Origin: SYFT01 sp964471115
GTDB lineage: Bacteria; Acidobacteriota; Vicinamibacteria; Vicinamibacterales; SCN-69-37
NCBI GenBank assembly: GCA_964471115.1
Contig: CAYYFE010000020.1
Span: 1 to 64,000, forward strand
Direction: 5' to 3'
Length of the DNA: 64,000 nt
Positions 34,901-42,446 of this stretch are shown here, piece after piece. How positions within the stretch are numbered: position 1 is the first letter of the stretch; each line of letters opens with the position of its first letter. The position numbers and the translations under genes were made by a program. The notes under the pieces are model-generated. The model was not told the origin of the DNA. It searched no databases and saw nothing but the letters and a program-made list of their open reading frames with translations.

Positions 34901-36578
34901 GAAATCGACAGCCCATGCCCACAATCGCGATCGGTTCGCGCTCGAGGGACGGCCCGCGGCCGCGACGCGTCTGCGCCGCCGGCGCGGACACCGCGGCGAC
35001 TCCCCCGCCGCGAACACGCTCGACCGCCGCGGCCAGTGCGGCGATGGAGGGATGGTCGAACGGCAACGTCTGCGGCAACTCGATCGCCAACACTTGCGAG
35101 AGCCGTTCCACCAGTTCGAGGCAGCCAATCGAGCCGAGGCCCAAATCGAAGAACCCGGCCTCGGTGTCCAGATCCTCGGGCGACGACTGTCCGAGCACCG
35201 CCGCCACCTCGGCCGCCACCAACGACGACAGTGCCGGCGCCGGTACGGCCGGCGGCGGCACGCGGACCTCAGGTGTCTCGCCGGGTTCCGGCATCCGTGC
35301 GGCGGCCAGGCGCCGCAGGTCCAGGTCGTGCCCGTTGACGAACAACTGCGCGACTGCGGTGTGCAGCTGGCGCAGCGTATCTTTGCGTTCGACGTTGGTG
35401 GCAATCGTCACCGCGCCTGTGCCACGCAGGGTGTCGCGGTTGAAGCCCGAGAGGTGGTCGCCGGGTCCCACTTCGACAAACGTCGTGATCCCGTCGGCGG
35501 CGAGCCGTTCGATGACATCGCGGAACCGCACCGTCGACACCCACTGGCGCGCCAGGACGTCGCGCACCTGATCGGGGTGCTCGGGCAGCCGCTGAGCCGT
35601 GACCGCGCTCCAGACCGGCACACGCGGGGTGCCGATGGCGAGCCGCGCGTACCGCTCGCGCAGCGAGGCCAGCGAGGCGGGAAACAGCGGCGTGTGCACG
35701 GGCCGATCGAGCGCCGGCAACCGGAACACCACTTCCCGGCGCGCCCGCGCCTCTCGTTCGATCGCCGCCAGCTCGTGTCCGTCGGCCCAGACCACCAGTT
35801 GCTGGGGACAATTGTCGAGGGCGAGATACGCGCGCGGCGCGTCTCCGCCGAGGCGGGCGTCGAGCATGGGCCGCGACGCGGCCGACAGCGCCAACATGCC
35901 GATCGATCCGGCGGTCACCGCCTCATCGATTCCCGCCGAGGCCAGGATGTCGCTCACCACGCGCATCAGGGCGACGAAGTCCTCAACGGCGCCCGAGGCC
36001 AGCAACGCGGCGTTTTCCCCGAAGCTGTGGCCCACCAGCGCGTCACACTCGAAGCCCAGGTCGCGCAGCAGCACCCACATCGCCAGGTCGCCGACGAGCA
36101 CGTCGCCCAGCGCGCGATACATGCGGTCGGCATCCGCGCGCGCGCCCGCCGGACCGGACGTCGACGGCCGGCTCGGCTTCGGCACGTGCGCCAGCGTGTC
36201 CATCCACGCGTCGACGACGGGAAACGCGCGATCCAGATCGCGCGCGAGCGTCGTGTGTTTGATACCCAGCCCGGGAAAGACGCAGGCGGTCCGGCTGCGC
36301 GACGCGGCCACGCCGGAAAACGCCGAGCCGCCGACCGCGAGGGGGCGCGCCGCGTGTTCGCTCTCGAGGTGCGCGAGGATTCGACGGCGCCCCGCCTCGA
36401 ACTCGTCGGGCGTGGTGGCCACCAGCGCGACCCGATGGGGCGCCGGCCGCATGTGCACCGTGCGGCCGGCCAGATCGCTCAGCGGCACACCGGCGGCCTG
36501 CCGCAAATCACTCACGAGTTGTTCACGAGTCCGTCCCGCGAACGTCAGCAGGTAGATCCGGCCGTTCTGATCCATCAA
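28965..36578 (-). CDS. Hybrid PKS-NRPS: AT-ACP-KS-ACP-C-A-PCP-TE, predicted aspartate
   Basis: A 2537-residue assembly line. Domains in order are: KS-to-AT-type linker and AT (about 1-400, Ser185 in GHSFGE); ACP (Ser483 in LGLGSIG); KS (about 545-965, Cys719, His854, His894, complete triad); a short linker without AT or KR; ACP (Ser1174); condensation domain (HHIACDAW, second His 1360); adenylation domain (FTSGSTGAPKG ending near 1827); PCP (Ser2208); thioesterase (Ser2340 in GHSFG). Aligning with GrsA gives the pocket residues D1863, L1864, T1867, K1906, I1929, G1931, H1954, V1962 and G1963, i.e. DLTKIGHVG plus the invariant Lys. This is nearly the known aspartate code. One C2 extension without ketoreduction, followed by an amino acid and TE, predicts a beta-ketoacyl-aspartyl product, possibly cyclised to a tetramic acid. 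It overlaps the upstream GT4 by four bases. Confidence 0.92.
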   Translation of the reverse strand: MMDQNGRIYLLTFAGRTREQLVSDLRQAAGVPLSDLAGRTVHMRPAPHRVALVATTPDEFEAGRRRILAHLESEHAARPLAVGGSAFSGVAASRSRTACVFPGLGIKHTTLARDLDRAFPVVDAWMDTLAHVPKPSRPSTSGPAGARADADRMYRALGDVLVGDLAMWVLLRDLGFECDALVGHSFGENAALLASGAVEDFVALMRVVSDILASAGIDEAVTAGSIGMLALSAASRPMLDARLGGDAPRAYLALDNCPQQLVVWADGHELAAIEREARARREVVFRLPALDRPVHTPLFPASLASLRERYARLAIGTPRVPVWSAVTAQRLPEHPDQVRDVLARQWVSTVRFRDVIERLAADGITTFVEVGPGDHLSGFNRDTLRGTGAVTIATNVERKDTLRQLHTAVAQLFVNGHDLDLRRLAAARMPEPGETPEVRVPPPAVPAPALSSLVAAEVAAVLGQSSPEDLDTEAGFFDLGLGSIGCLELVERLSQVLAIELPQTLPFDHPSIAALAAAVERVRGGGVAAVSAPAAQTRRGRGPSLEREPIAIVGMGCRFPGGAVSPAAFWQVLAEGRDAVGSVPADRWQPAWFEGSDDPLVRSRASFGAFLDDIRGFDAAFFGISPREALTLDPQQRLLLEVAWEALEHAAIDPRALAGSRTGVFVGISNADYAARLSLRERLAIGGHLGTGNMASTAAGRVSFALGLNGPCLAVDTACSSSLAAVHLAVQSLRLGESDAALAGGVNLLINPETTILLSHARALSPSGRCRTFDAAADGYVRGEGCGIVVLKRLADALAAGDTVLAVIHGSAMNHDGRTSGLTVPSGPAQQRVVRQALDDAGCEPSQVGYVEAHGTGTSLGDPIEINALRRVFGEPRPGRGPLHLGSVKASIGHLEAAAGVASLIKVVLQHEHRALTPTLHFSTPNPRADWRGFDARVVTEHSDWVTSGDVVSGVSSFGISGTNVHVVMGRAPVRVPEPSSGAGPWVLPVSARSESALRVRAQQLADHLAGRADSDLPGVARTLAIGRAHFDHRRAVVASSRDEAVAGLRALARGDHGAATHPLAAAYERGTHVDWPVEYRSGPRAALPTYPFERDDYWIEGAEARVTPAAATAAPARPAAPSSQAARLRNTPPDERASAAADYVQQVVGGILGVPEDRRLNVTQRLCDAGLDSLMALQVAAALKQDLDIQVTASEIVDQASVEWLARTVVTSLEQHGEAGPAARPAASERAPLSYGQRALWFLWRLAPESAAYNQSLPLRIDAGQPAAVWREAASRVVARHPMLRTRFVEHLGELSQQVSAQTVVVWEETDVRDWSADRLADAMQRAHSRPFDLQADPPIRFHWFAGADAVTLLVTMHHIACDAWSLELLRRDLAAQAQAVADGQTPEAAPGGWTYHDFTRWQRERIEGEAGAASWAFWREALAEPRARLDLPTDRPRPAVQTYHGQSVTLDVPAPLATALQRLAKDRGVTPFVLLLTTFLVLLHRWTRERDLVIGTPTSGRALPEVAGIIGYFVEPVVIRAHVEDGVTFSAFLAEVNRRSRAALSHADLPFPLLVERLRVARDPSRNPIFDITFNFLSRRSAAARGDGLRLPETIELPQADGKFDLTLTVIEDDDRLQAALGFNTDLFDRETIARLGDAWVQVLDAVGRDVDQPIAALPLMAAEDARPVLQGRPSGTAALRPVPMDIEAAARQSPGATAVVAEDGRLTYGALLAAADELAADLRARGVGADVPVGLCAPRTTRFIVGMLGILRAGGAFVPIDPDVPAPAREAMWRQAGAAVVVTEASAALQVSGVAGKAAPATPIGLDHLAYVIFTSGSTGAPKGVAVQHRALANYVASISATLALEPGRQHAMVSTVGADLGHTVLIPSLVTGGTLHLLSSRDATEPARFASYLRAHDIDYLKIVPSHLAALIDAGAPALPRRALILGGESSGTAWATTLARTSSCRVFNHYGPTETTVGVLTLALDPGHQWPSATLPLDRAVDNAAIWLLDDARRPVPAGMPGEVYVSGVPLARGYINDVALTGERFVRLPDGTRAYRTGDVARFTPAGGLLLLGREDRQVKVRGYRIELAHVEQVLLAHPDVRQAVVLPDRDGPGATALYAWVVPEPDATTDVVASLQAWVLERLPAYMRPSTITGVSALPLTPNGKLDVRALRQRLPEPRVSSVVTTARDLVELRLRRIWMDVLDVPHVAPADDFFDLGGHSLRAVRLAGRIHEEFGVDLPLTALFTHRTLERLASLLRASAPAGDTQPIVPLQAGEPGTPPLVLFPGAGGSLLYFQDLMTALGPAVPVWGAQAVGLSGPAAAPDDIATLAAIYEDALAQWDRDNGPLVLAGHSFGALVAFEVAARLRARGRDVAALIVLDNAAPGVDAEDPASLTSRDWVRHIATRVERLYGIDLGLTTPGDEGAGPADAGWLVDRLLRAGALPGDTRRDTFLRYVDVYRANVMAAATYRPAHGPLDIPVVVLTAADRDVALGPAVASGDASLGWARWTTAAVTADVVPGTHITMLQPPAVQAVAAHMRATLDRSCLVSG

Positions 36579-37735
36579 ACGCCCAAGGATACACCGGGCT
36601 CCTCGGCGAGGAGGCCGCGATAGAGGGCCAGCCAGTCGTCCCGTTCGCGCTCCGGACTCAACGCCGCGGCCATCACCCGCGCGCCGTCCGACAGCCGCTG
36701 CGCCAGCGCGTCGTCGGTCAGCACCCGATTGATGGCGCGGGCCATCGCGCCGGGGTCGCCGTGCGGCACCAGCAGCGCCGACTCGCCGTGCACGAACACT
36801 TCCTTCATGCCGCCGATCGCGGTGGCCACGACGGGCACGCCCAGCGCCGCGGCTTCCAGTACCGCGTTGGGCAACCCTTCACGCGCCGACGACTGCACGT
36901 ACACATGCATCCGGCGCAACTGCGTTCCCACCTCCGCGTTGGGAAACCAGCCGGTGACCGTCATCTCACGGGTCAGCCCCAGTTCGGCGGCCAGTTCGGC
37001 GGACCATGACGCTTCGTCGTCGTCAGCGAATGCCCCGGCCAGCAGCAGACCGCGACGCCGATCCCGCGCCAGCGCGCCGTAGGCGCGGACCAGCAGCGGG
37101 ATGTCCTTCACGGTGCGGAACTGGCCGACGGTACCGACCACACCGCGATTGACCTCCGTCAGCGACCAGGGCGCATCATCGGACCGCCGGATGATGCCGC
37201 TGCGAATCACCGAGTGCCGGCCGGTGAGCGGCACATCGGCGGCCACACGCGTGAGACATTCGTCGTTGACCGAGGTGATCCACGTCGCGCCGCGCAGGAC
37301 CGGCAGGAGCAGCGCGCGGGTCGACGGTTGATCGAGCAGCGTCATCACATCCGACCCCCGGATGCTCGCGATGACCGGTCGCGCCGCGCCGCGCCGGGCG
37401 ACGCCGAGGCAGGGATACGCCGCGGGCAGGAAAAAACCGTGAAACATGGCGAACCGCGCGTCCTCGTCGAGGCGCGCGATGTACTGGCGCAGCGCGAACA
37501 ACCCGCGCTGGCCCCACGGCTGTTCGTGAAAGAACCGATGCACGCACACCCCATCGTCATCAACGACGTCGCCGTACCCGGTGGCGCCGGCGCGCTCGAC
37601 CGGTGTGACCACGTGCACGGCGTAGCCGCCGTCGCGCAGATACCGGGCCAGCCGCGCGGAGGCCACGGCCACGCCACCGCCCTCGGGCGGATAACTGGTC
37701 GTGCTCAGACAGACACGGGGCTGGGCGGGAGACAT
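36575..37735 (-). CDS. Glycosyltransferase family 4
   Basis: The 386-residue GT-B protein starts MSPAQPRVCLSTTSYPPEGG and has GVAVASARLARYLRDGGYAV in the acceptor domain. The donor domain has GVVGTVGQFRTVKDIPLLVR and the E-x7-E motif in SSAREGLPNAVLEAAALGVP, then IGGMKEVFVHGESALLVPHG. It probably attaches a sugar to the product of the PKS-NRPS, whose ATG overlaps this gene's stop. It starts five bases after the beta-propeller gene. The frame stays open upstream, but this ATG gives the canonical opening. Confidence 0.9.
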   Translation of the reverse strand: MSPAQPRVCLSTTSYPPEGGGVAVASARLARYLRDGGYAVHVVTPVERAGATGYGDVVDDDGVCVHRFFHEQPWGQRGLFALRQYIARLDEDARFAMFHGFFLPAAYPCLGVARRGAARPVIASIRGSDVMTLLDQPSTRALLLPVLRGATWITSVNDECLTRVAADVPLTGRHSVIRSGIIRRSDDAPWSLTEVNRGVVGTVGQFRTVKDIPLLVRAYGALARDRRRGLLLAGAFADDDEASWSAELAAELGLTREMTVTGWFPNAEVGTQLRRMHVYVQSSAREGLPNAVLEAAALGVPVVATAIGGMKEVFVHGESALLVPHGDPGAMARAINRVLTDDALAQRLSDGARVMAAALSPERERDDWLALYRGLLAEEPGVSLGV

Positions 37736-37740
37736 CGGGT

Positions 37741-38604
37741 TCAGAACTGAGCGAGGACCGCGCCATCCACCACGGCCAGCCATCGGCCATCGTCGCGACG
37801 CACGGCATCGAGATGATGCATGCCGACGGCGTTCCAGCCGGCGCGGCTCGCGCGCAGGATCGGGCTGCCGGGCACTTCCTCTTCGTCGTACCCCGCGGGC
37901 GACAACTGCCGCACGTGGAAGGCGCGCAGGCTGTGCCCGTACCAGGGCCAGGCGTCCTGCGCCACGCGAATGAGCCGGCCATCCTCGATGAGCATCCGCC
38001 CGCCGGGCCGCGTGCGGCTGCGATTGCCGGGCCACAACGGGCTGGCCGGGTGCGGCGTCCAGCCCGTCTCCAGCCGATCGCTCGAGAACAGACACAGTTC
38101 GTCGAGCCCCCGCTGCGCGAACATCCACCAGCGATCCTCGAATCGCAGCAGCGTGGCGTCGGCGTACGCGCCGCGCAGCAAGGTGGACACGCGCCGCCAT
38201 CCCCGCGGGAACCGATCCGCGACGTACAGGTGCACCGCGCGATCCTGCCGGCTCTCGGGCACCATGTAGATCGCGCCCTCCCACGCAAAGACGTGCGGAT
38301 AGGACAGGTGGAACGGCTCGCGCAACACTGACGACTGATACACCCACGAGACACCGGCATCGAGGCTGGTCGCGCACGCGATCTCCCCGCGTTCGGTCTC
38401 CGCGTTCCAGACCTCGAAGAACAGCCACCAGGCGCCGTCGTGACGCAACAGGAACGGATCAGCCACCGCGCGGCCGGGCAGGTCGCTGACATCACGGGCG
38501 GTCAGCGCCGGACGGCCGCCCGCGCGCTCAGGCGCGAGGGTCGACAACGAGGAACCGGTGTAGACGCTGATCGACCATTGCTGGCGCAAACGAGGGGACG
38601 ACAT
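37741..38604 (-). CDS. GINT1-like beta-propeller protein
   Basis: This 287-residue protein matches the N-terminal beta-propeller of glucosamine inositolphosphorylceramide transferase 1-like proteins. The blade motifs are VADPFLLRHDGAWWLFFEVW, CATSLDAGVSWVYQ, LSYPHVFAWEGAIYMVPES and DATLLRFEDRWWMFAQRG, with repeated D-P/H-F plus aromatic strands as in glycosidase-fold propellers. Bacterial relatives sit in glycan and glycolipid loci beside glycosyltransferases or formyltransferases; the catalytic function is unsettled. It heads the PKS-NRPS operon and is divergent from the GT-A gene 46 bases away. It may recognise or process the sugar part of the product. Confidence 0.75.
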   Translation of the reverse strand: MSSPRLRQQWSISVYTGSSLSTLAPERAGGRPALTARDVSDLPGRAVADPFLLRHDGAWWLFFEVWNAETERGEIACATSLDAGVSWVYQSSVLREPFHLSYPHVFAWEGAIYMVPESRQDRAVHLYVADRFPRGWRRVSTLLRGAYADATLLRFEDRWWMFAQRGLDELCLFSSDRLETGWTPHPASPLWPGNRSRTRPGGRMLIEDGRLIRVAQDAWPWYGHSLRAFHVRQLSPAGYDEEEVPGSPILRASRAGWNAVGMHHLDAVRRDDGRWLAVVDGAVLAQF

Positions 38605-38614
38605 TACGGGAGGT

Positions 38615-38644
38615 TTGCGGTGGCCGAGATCCGGGCCTTAGTAT
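38615..38644 (+). promoter_or_regulatory. Promoter TTGCGG-N18-TAGTAT
   Basis: The -35-like TTGCGG (38615-38620) is 18 bases from TAGTAT (38639-38644). The ATG at 38651 starts where transcription should begin, so the AT-DH operon transcript is probably leaderless. The 46-base gap also holds TATACT on the other strand, serving the PKS-NRPS operon. Confidence 0.5.
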
Positions 38645-38650
38645 ACCCAG

Positions 38651-39628
38651 ATGTCGGGCACCGACTTCTGGGGGATCACCGCGGTCTTCGTACCTGCCGA
38701 CACGCCGCACGTTCTCGCCAACCTCCAGCGGTTCAGCGACGGTGTCCGGCGGCAGGGGCTGTCGCTGCTCGTCGTCGAGCTGGCCTTTGGTGACGCGCCC
38801 TTTCGCGTGCCCGACGCCGCGGCCGATCACATCGTCCGGCTGCGCACGACAACGGTGTTGTGGCACAAGGAACGTCTGATCAACCTCGGGTTGAAGCATC
38901 TGCCCGCCGCCTGCCGCTACGTGGCCTGGCTCGACGCGGACATCCTCTTCGAAAACGACGCGTGGGTCGCCGCCACACGCGCGCGCCTCGCCGACACCGT
39001 CGTGGCGCAGCCGTTTGCGACGGCCTGCTGGCTGCCGGAAGGCGCGACGGAAGCGCCCGACCGCCTGCCGGACGGCGACCTGGTCGACCTGGAGGGACGC
39101 GAGATGCCGGGTTTTGCCGCCGCGGTTGACCGGGCCGACGATCGGCGCCGCGCGCTGGCCCTCAACGATCGGTACTGGCACACCGGCTTCGCGTGGGCGG
39201 CGCGCCGCGACTTCCTCGACCGCCACGGACTGTACGACCGCGCGATCCTCGGCGGCGGCGATCTGATCGCGGCGCATGCCTTCGCCGCCGACATGGATTT
39301 CCTCCGCGGGCGGCACCTGTATCTGCGGTCGATCACCCCCGCCGAACGCCGTGCGATCGGCGCGTGGGGCGAAGCCGTGGCGCGCGACACGGGTGGCCAG
39401 GTCGGCTGGATTCCCGGCCGCGTGTGCCACCTGTACCACGGTCCCCTGGCCGCGCGCCGTTACGTGGAGCGGCAGCGCATTCTGCGCGACGCCGGGTTTG
39501 ATCCCGCCACCGACGTGGCTGTCGACGAGCAGGGCTGCTGGCGCTGGAACAGCGCGAAACCCGGCCTGCACGCGCAGGTGCTGGAGTACTTCGTCTCGCG
39601 GGTCCCCGTCGGCTCGCCCACCGGTTGA
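38651..39628 (+). CDS. GT-A-fold glycosyltransferase-like protein
   Basis: A 325-residue protein with a single GT-A-type domain. GITAVFVPADTPHVLANLQR begins the nucleotide fold. KERLINLGLKHLPAACRYVA then leads to WLDADILFEND, the acidic metal-binding motif (near residue 95), and DRYWHTGFAWAARRDFL is acceptor-side. No close family is recognised; the pattern is like sugar transferases acting on hydroxylated lipids or galactosyl-type enzymes. It is the first gene of the operon with the AT-DH, ACP and UGT genes and overlaps the AT-DH start (TGATG). This suggests glycosylation of the polyketide-derived chain. Confidence 0.65.
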   Translation: MSGTDFWGITAVFVPADTPHVLANLQRFSDGVRRQGLSLLVVELAFGDAPFRVPDAAADHIVRLRTTTVLWHKERLINLGLKHLPAACRYVAWLDADILFENDAWVAATRARLADTVVAQPFATACWLPEGATEAPDRLPDGDLVDLEGREMPGFAAAVDRADDRRRALALNDRYWHTGFAWAARRDFLDRHGLYDRAILGGGDLIAAHAFAADMDFLRGRHLYLRSITPAERRAIGAWGEAVARDTGGQVGWIPGRVCHLYHGPLAARRYVERQRILRDAGFDPATDVAVDEQGCWRWNSAKPGLHAQVLEYFVSRVPVGSPTG

Positions 39629-42132
39629 TGGCCGCCGACGATCCACAGCTGCTGCTGCTGGCGGCCGACCACCGGACGGCGCTGCTCGACGCGCTCGGGC
39701 GGTATCACGCGATGGCGCCGGATCAGTTGCGCGCCGCCCTGAACACCGCGGGCCCATCCCACGGCCGCGAGCGCCTGGCGATCGTGGCGCCGGCCGGCGA
39801 GATGCCCGCCAGCATCGCGCTCGCGCTGGCGCGCCTGCCGGCCCTCACGCGTCCCCGGTGGCTGGCGCGCGCCCAGGGCATTTCGTTCTCGCGCGATCAC
39901 GCGCCGGGCCGCGTCGCCTTCCTGTTCCCCGGCCAGGGCTCCCAACACGTCGGCATGTTGCGCGAACTGCGCGGCCGCCTCGCGCTGGTGCGCGGGTGGT
40001 TCGAGGCGCTTGACGATGCGGCACGCGCGGCCGGGCACCCGCCCAGCACCCTCCTGCTCGACGACCCCGGCGACGATCGCGAGCGCGCGGCCCGCAGCGC
40101 GGCGCTGCACGACATGGAGCGCGGCGCGCAGCTCGGCACCGTGGCCGACCTCGCGCTCCACGATGTCCTGCGCGCCCTCGGCATCACCGGCGACGTCTAC
40201 ATCGGTCACAGCAACGGCGAACACCCCGCGATCATGGCCGCCGGGCGTGTCGCCCTCGACCGGGCCGCGTTGTGCGAGAGCTTCGTGCGTCTCGGCGCGG
40301 CCGGCGCCCGTCTGCCGCCGCCGCCTGAGCCGGAAGGCCTGCTGGCCGCCAGCGCCCTGCCGCGCGAGACACTCGAACGCCTCCTGCGGGCGCAGCCCAC
40401 ACCGGTCTGGTTCGCGATGGACAACTGTCCGCACCAGCTGGTGGCCGGCGGCCGCATCGCCGCGCTCGACAAGCTGGCCGGCGCCATCGTCGCCTCGGGC
40501 GGCGTCGCCGTCAGACTGCCGTTCGCGCGAGCCTTTCACACGCCGCTGTTCGGCGACTGGGCCCGTACGCTGGCCGGTTATTACCGGGAACTGCCGCTCG
40601 GCCCGGGCCGTGTCCCCGTGTATTCCTGTCACACCGCCGCGCCGCTGCCCGACGACGCTGACGCATGCCGCGCGGCGATGGCCGCCCAGTGGACGGACCT
40701 CATCCGGTTCCGCGACACGATTGAACGCGTGTACGCCGAGGGTGTGCGCACCTTCATCGAAGTCGGCCCCGGCAGCACGTTGACGGCCTTTGTCGAGGAC
40801 GTGCTCCGCGGCCGGCCGCACCTGGCGGTCAGCACCTCGCCGGGCGCGCGCGGTGAAGTGGCCCAGCTGTGCCACATGCTCGGCGAACTGTTCCTGGCGG
40901 GCCTGCCGATCGAGCCGGCCCGGCTCCCGGCCCTGCTCGATGAAGTTGCGCCGAACCACGAGGCGGTGGCCCTCCATCGCCGCCTCATCGCCGACGCGCG
41001 CGCGCGTCTCGCGCGCGCCGCAGCGGCGGTGGTCGCCGTGTCGCAGCCCCTGCTGCTGGTGGGCACGGTGGTGGACGACGCGGCCGGCACGCGGACCACC
41101 CGCCGGCGGTTCTCACGCGCGACCGACCCGTTCGTCGACGACCATGCGCTGGGCCGCCGCCGCGCCGCGCACCCGGACGGCGGATTCCCCCTGCCGGTGT
41201 TGCCGTTCACGCTGAGCCTGGCGATCGTGGCTGAGGCCGCGCGCGCCTCCACCGGCCGTCGTCCCACGGAACTTCGCGATGCGCGGGCGAGCCGCTGGTT
41301 GGCGCTGGACCTCGGCGTTCTTGATCTGGAAGTGACCGCCGCCGTCAACGCGGCCGGCAGCGTGACGGTCGGCCTCCGCGAATCGGAGGCCCACGCCCCG
41401 GGGCCGGCGTTCGAGGCGACCGTCCCCATCAGCGGACCGGAGACGGAGCTGCCGGTCGTGCCCGCCGATCCGGAGGCGCGGGCGCCGGAGCAGTGGACGG
41501 CCGCGTCGTTCTACGAGCGGTATGCGTTCCACGGACCGGGGTTCCAGGGCCTGACGCAGATCCGCACGGTCGGCCCCCGCGGCATCGACGCCGACATCAC
41601 GATCACCACGATCCCCGGACTGCCGCAGGCCTCGCTCGGTCTCGATCCCGCGATGCTCGACTGCGCGGGCCAGCTTGTCGCGTTCTGGCTGCTCGAGTTC
41701 GAAGGCCGGGCGCCCACGTTCGGCATCTTTCCGTTTGCCGCGCGCCGGGTCGTGCTGGCGGGTACTCCCCCGCCGGCCGGGACCCTCCTGCGCTGCCGCT
41801 GTACGGTGGCGCGGCGCGGCGCCATCACGGACGCCACGTGTGTCTTCGAGACCCCGGACGGCCGGCCGGTGGCGGCCATCGAAGGTTTCCTGCAGCGGCT
41901 GATCCCGTTTCCCGAGCCGCTGGCGCGCGCGATCTTCGGCGGCGAGCCGGTGACCGGCGCGAGCGGCCTCGGCGAGGTCGACCCCGAAGTGTTCACCGCG
42001 AGCTGGGGCATCTGGGAACGCGCGCTCGCGCACCTCGCGCTGGCGCCCGCCGAGCTCGCGCACTGGCAGGATCTTCCGGCGCAACGCGGCGAACGCCTGC
42101 GCTGGCTGCTCGGCCGCGTCACGCGGTCATGA
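39628..42132 (+). CDS. Acyltransferase-dehydratase (AT-DH) polyketide synthase subunit
   Basis: An 834-residue didomain protein. The AT (about 90-400) has VAFLFPGQGSQHVGML, Ser195 in YIGHSNGEHP and RAFHTPLFGDW. The dehydratase (about 490-790) is a double hotdog with His506 in FVDDHALGRRR and Asp678 in LDPAMLDCAGQ. The LPVLPFTLSLAIVAEAAR stretch resembles the DHs of PUFA and heterocyst-glycolipid synthases rather than modular PKS. It should load malonyl units and remove water from 3-hydroxyacyl-ACP. It has no KS of its own, so it must work with the 2323-aa synthase. ATG at 39628 overlaps the upstream TGA; TTG at 39625 is an alternative. Confidence 0.87.
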   Translation: MAADDPQLLLLAADHRTALLDALGRYHAMAPDQLRAALNTAGPSHGRERLAIVAPAGEMPASIALALARLPALTRPRWLARAQGISFSRDHAPGRVAFLFPGQGSQHVGMLRELRGRLALVRGWFEALDDAARAAGHPPSTLLLDDPGDDRERAARSAALHDMERGAQLGTVADLALHDVLRALGITGDVYIGHSNGEHPAIMAAGRVALDRAALCESFVRLGAAGARLPPPPEPEGLLAASALPRETLERLLRAQPTPVWFAMDNCPHQLVAGGRIAALDKLAGAIVASGGVAVRLPFARAFHTPLFGDWARTLAGYYRELPLGPGRVPVYSCHTAAPLPDDADACRAAMAAQWTDLIRFRDTIERVYAEGVRTFIEVGPGSTLTAFVEDVLRGRPHLAVSTSPGARGEVAQLCHMLGELFLAGLPIEPARLPALLDEVAPNHEAVALHRRLIADARARLARAAAAVVAVSQPLLLVGTVVDDAAGTRTTRRRFSRATDPFVDDHALGRRRAAHPDGGFPLPVLPFTLSLAIVAEAARASTGRRPTELRDARASRWLALDLGVLDLEVTAAVNAAGSVTVGLRESEAHAPGPAFEATVPISGPETELPVVPADPEARAPEQWTAASFYERYAFHGPGFQGLTQIRTVGPRGIDADITITTIPGLPQASLGLDPAMLDCAGQLVAFWLLEFEGRAPTFGIFPFAARRVVLAGTPPPAGTLLRCRCTVARRGAITDATCVFETPDGRPVAAIEGFLQRLIPFPEPLARAIFGGEPVTGASGLGEVDPEVFTASWGIWERALAHLALAPAELAHWQDLPAQRGERLRWLLGRVTRS

Positions 42133-42133
42133 G

Positions 42134-42442
42134 ATGATGACGCACATGGGCACGTTCACGAGCGCGACAGTGTGGGCCGACATCCACGACGTCATCACGC
42201 AGATGCTGGCCGAGCGCGGCGAAGAGCCGGCCGCCATGACCACCGATACACGAATCAGCGCCGACCTGGGCATCTCGTCGGTCGACGCCATTCACATGAT
42301 GATCATGCTGGAAGACCGGCTGGCCACGCCGCTCAACTTCCAGGAGATCGCCGTGCGCGACGGTGAATACGTGCAGGACATCTCGCTCGGCGAACTGCGC
42401 GGGTTCCTCTGCCGTTCGGTGGGCATTCCCGACGTCGCCTGA
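42134..42442 (+). CDS. Stand-alone acyl carrier protein
   Basis: A 102-residue (or 98-residue, from the ATG at 42146) carrier protein. Four helices are predicted around ADLGISSVDAIHMMIML, where the second serine of ISS is the phosphopantetheine site. FQEIAVRDGEYVQDISLGEL forms the third and fourth helices. It is separated from the AT-DH stop by one base and precedes a UGT gene. It probably shuttles the growing chain between the AT-DH protein, the large synthase and the PKS-NRPS loading ACP. An ACP of this kind is also known as donor of acyl groups to lipid-forming enzymes. Confidence 0.85.
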   Translation: MMTHMGTFTSATVWADIHDVITQMLAERGEEPAAMTTDTRISADLGISSVDAIHMMIMLEDRLATPLNFQEIAVRDGEYVQDISLGELRGFLCRSVGIPDVA

Positions 42443-42446
42443 CCGG

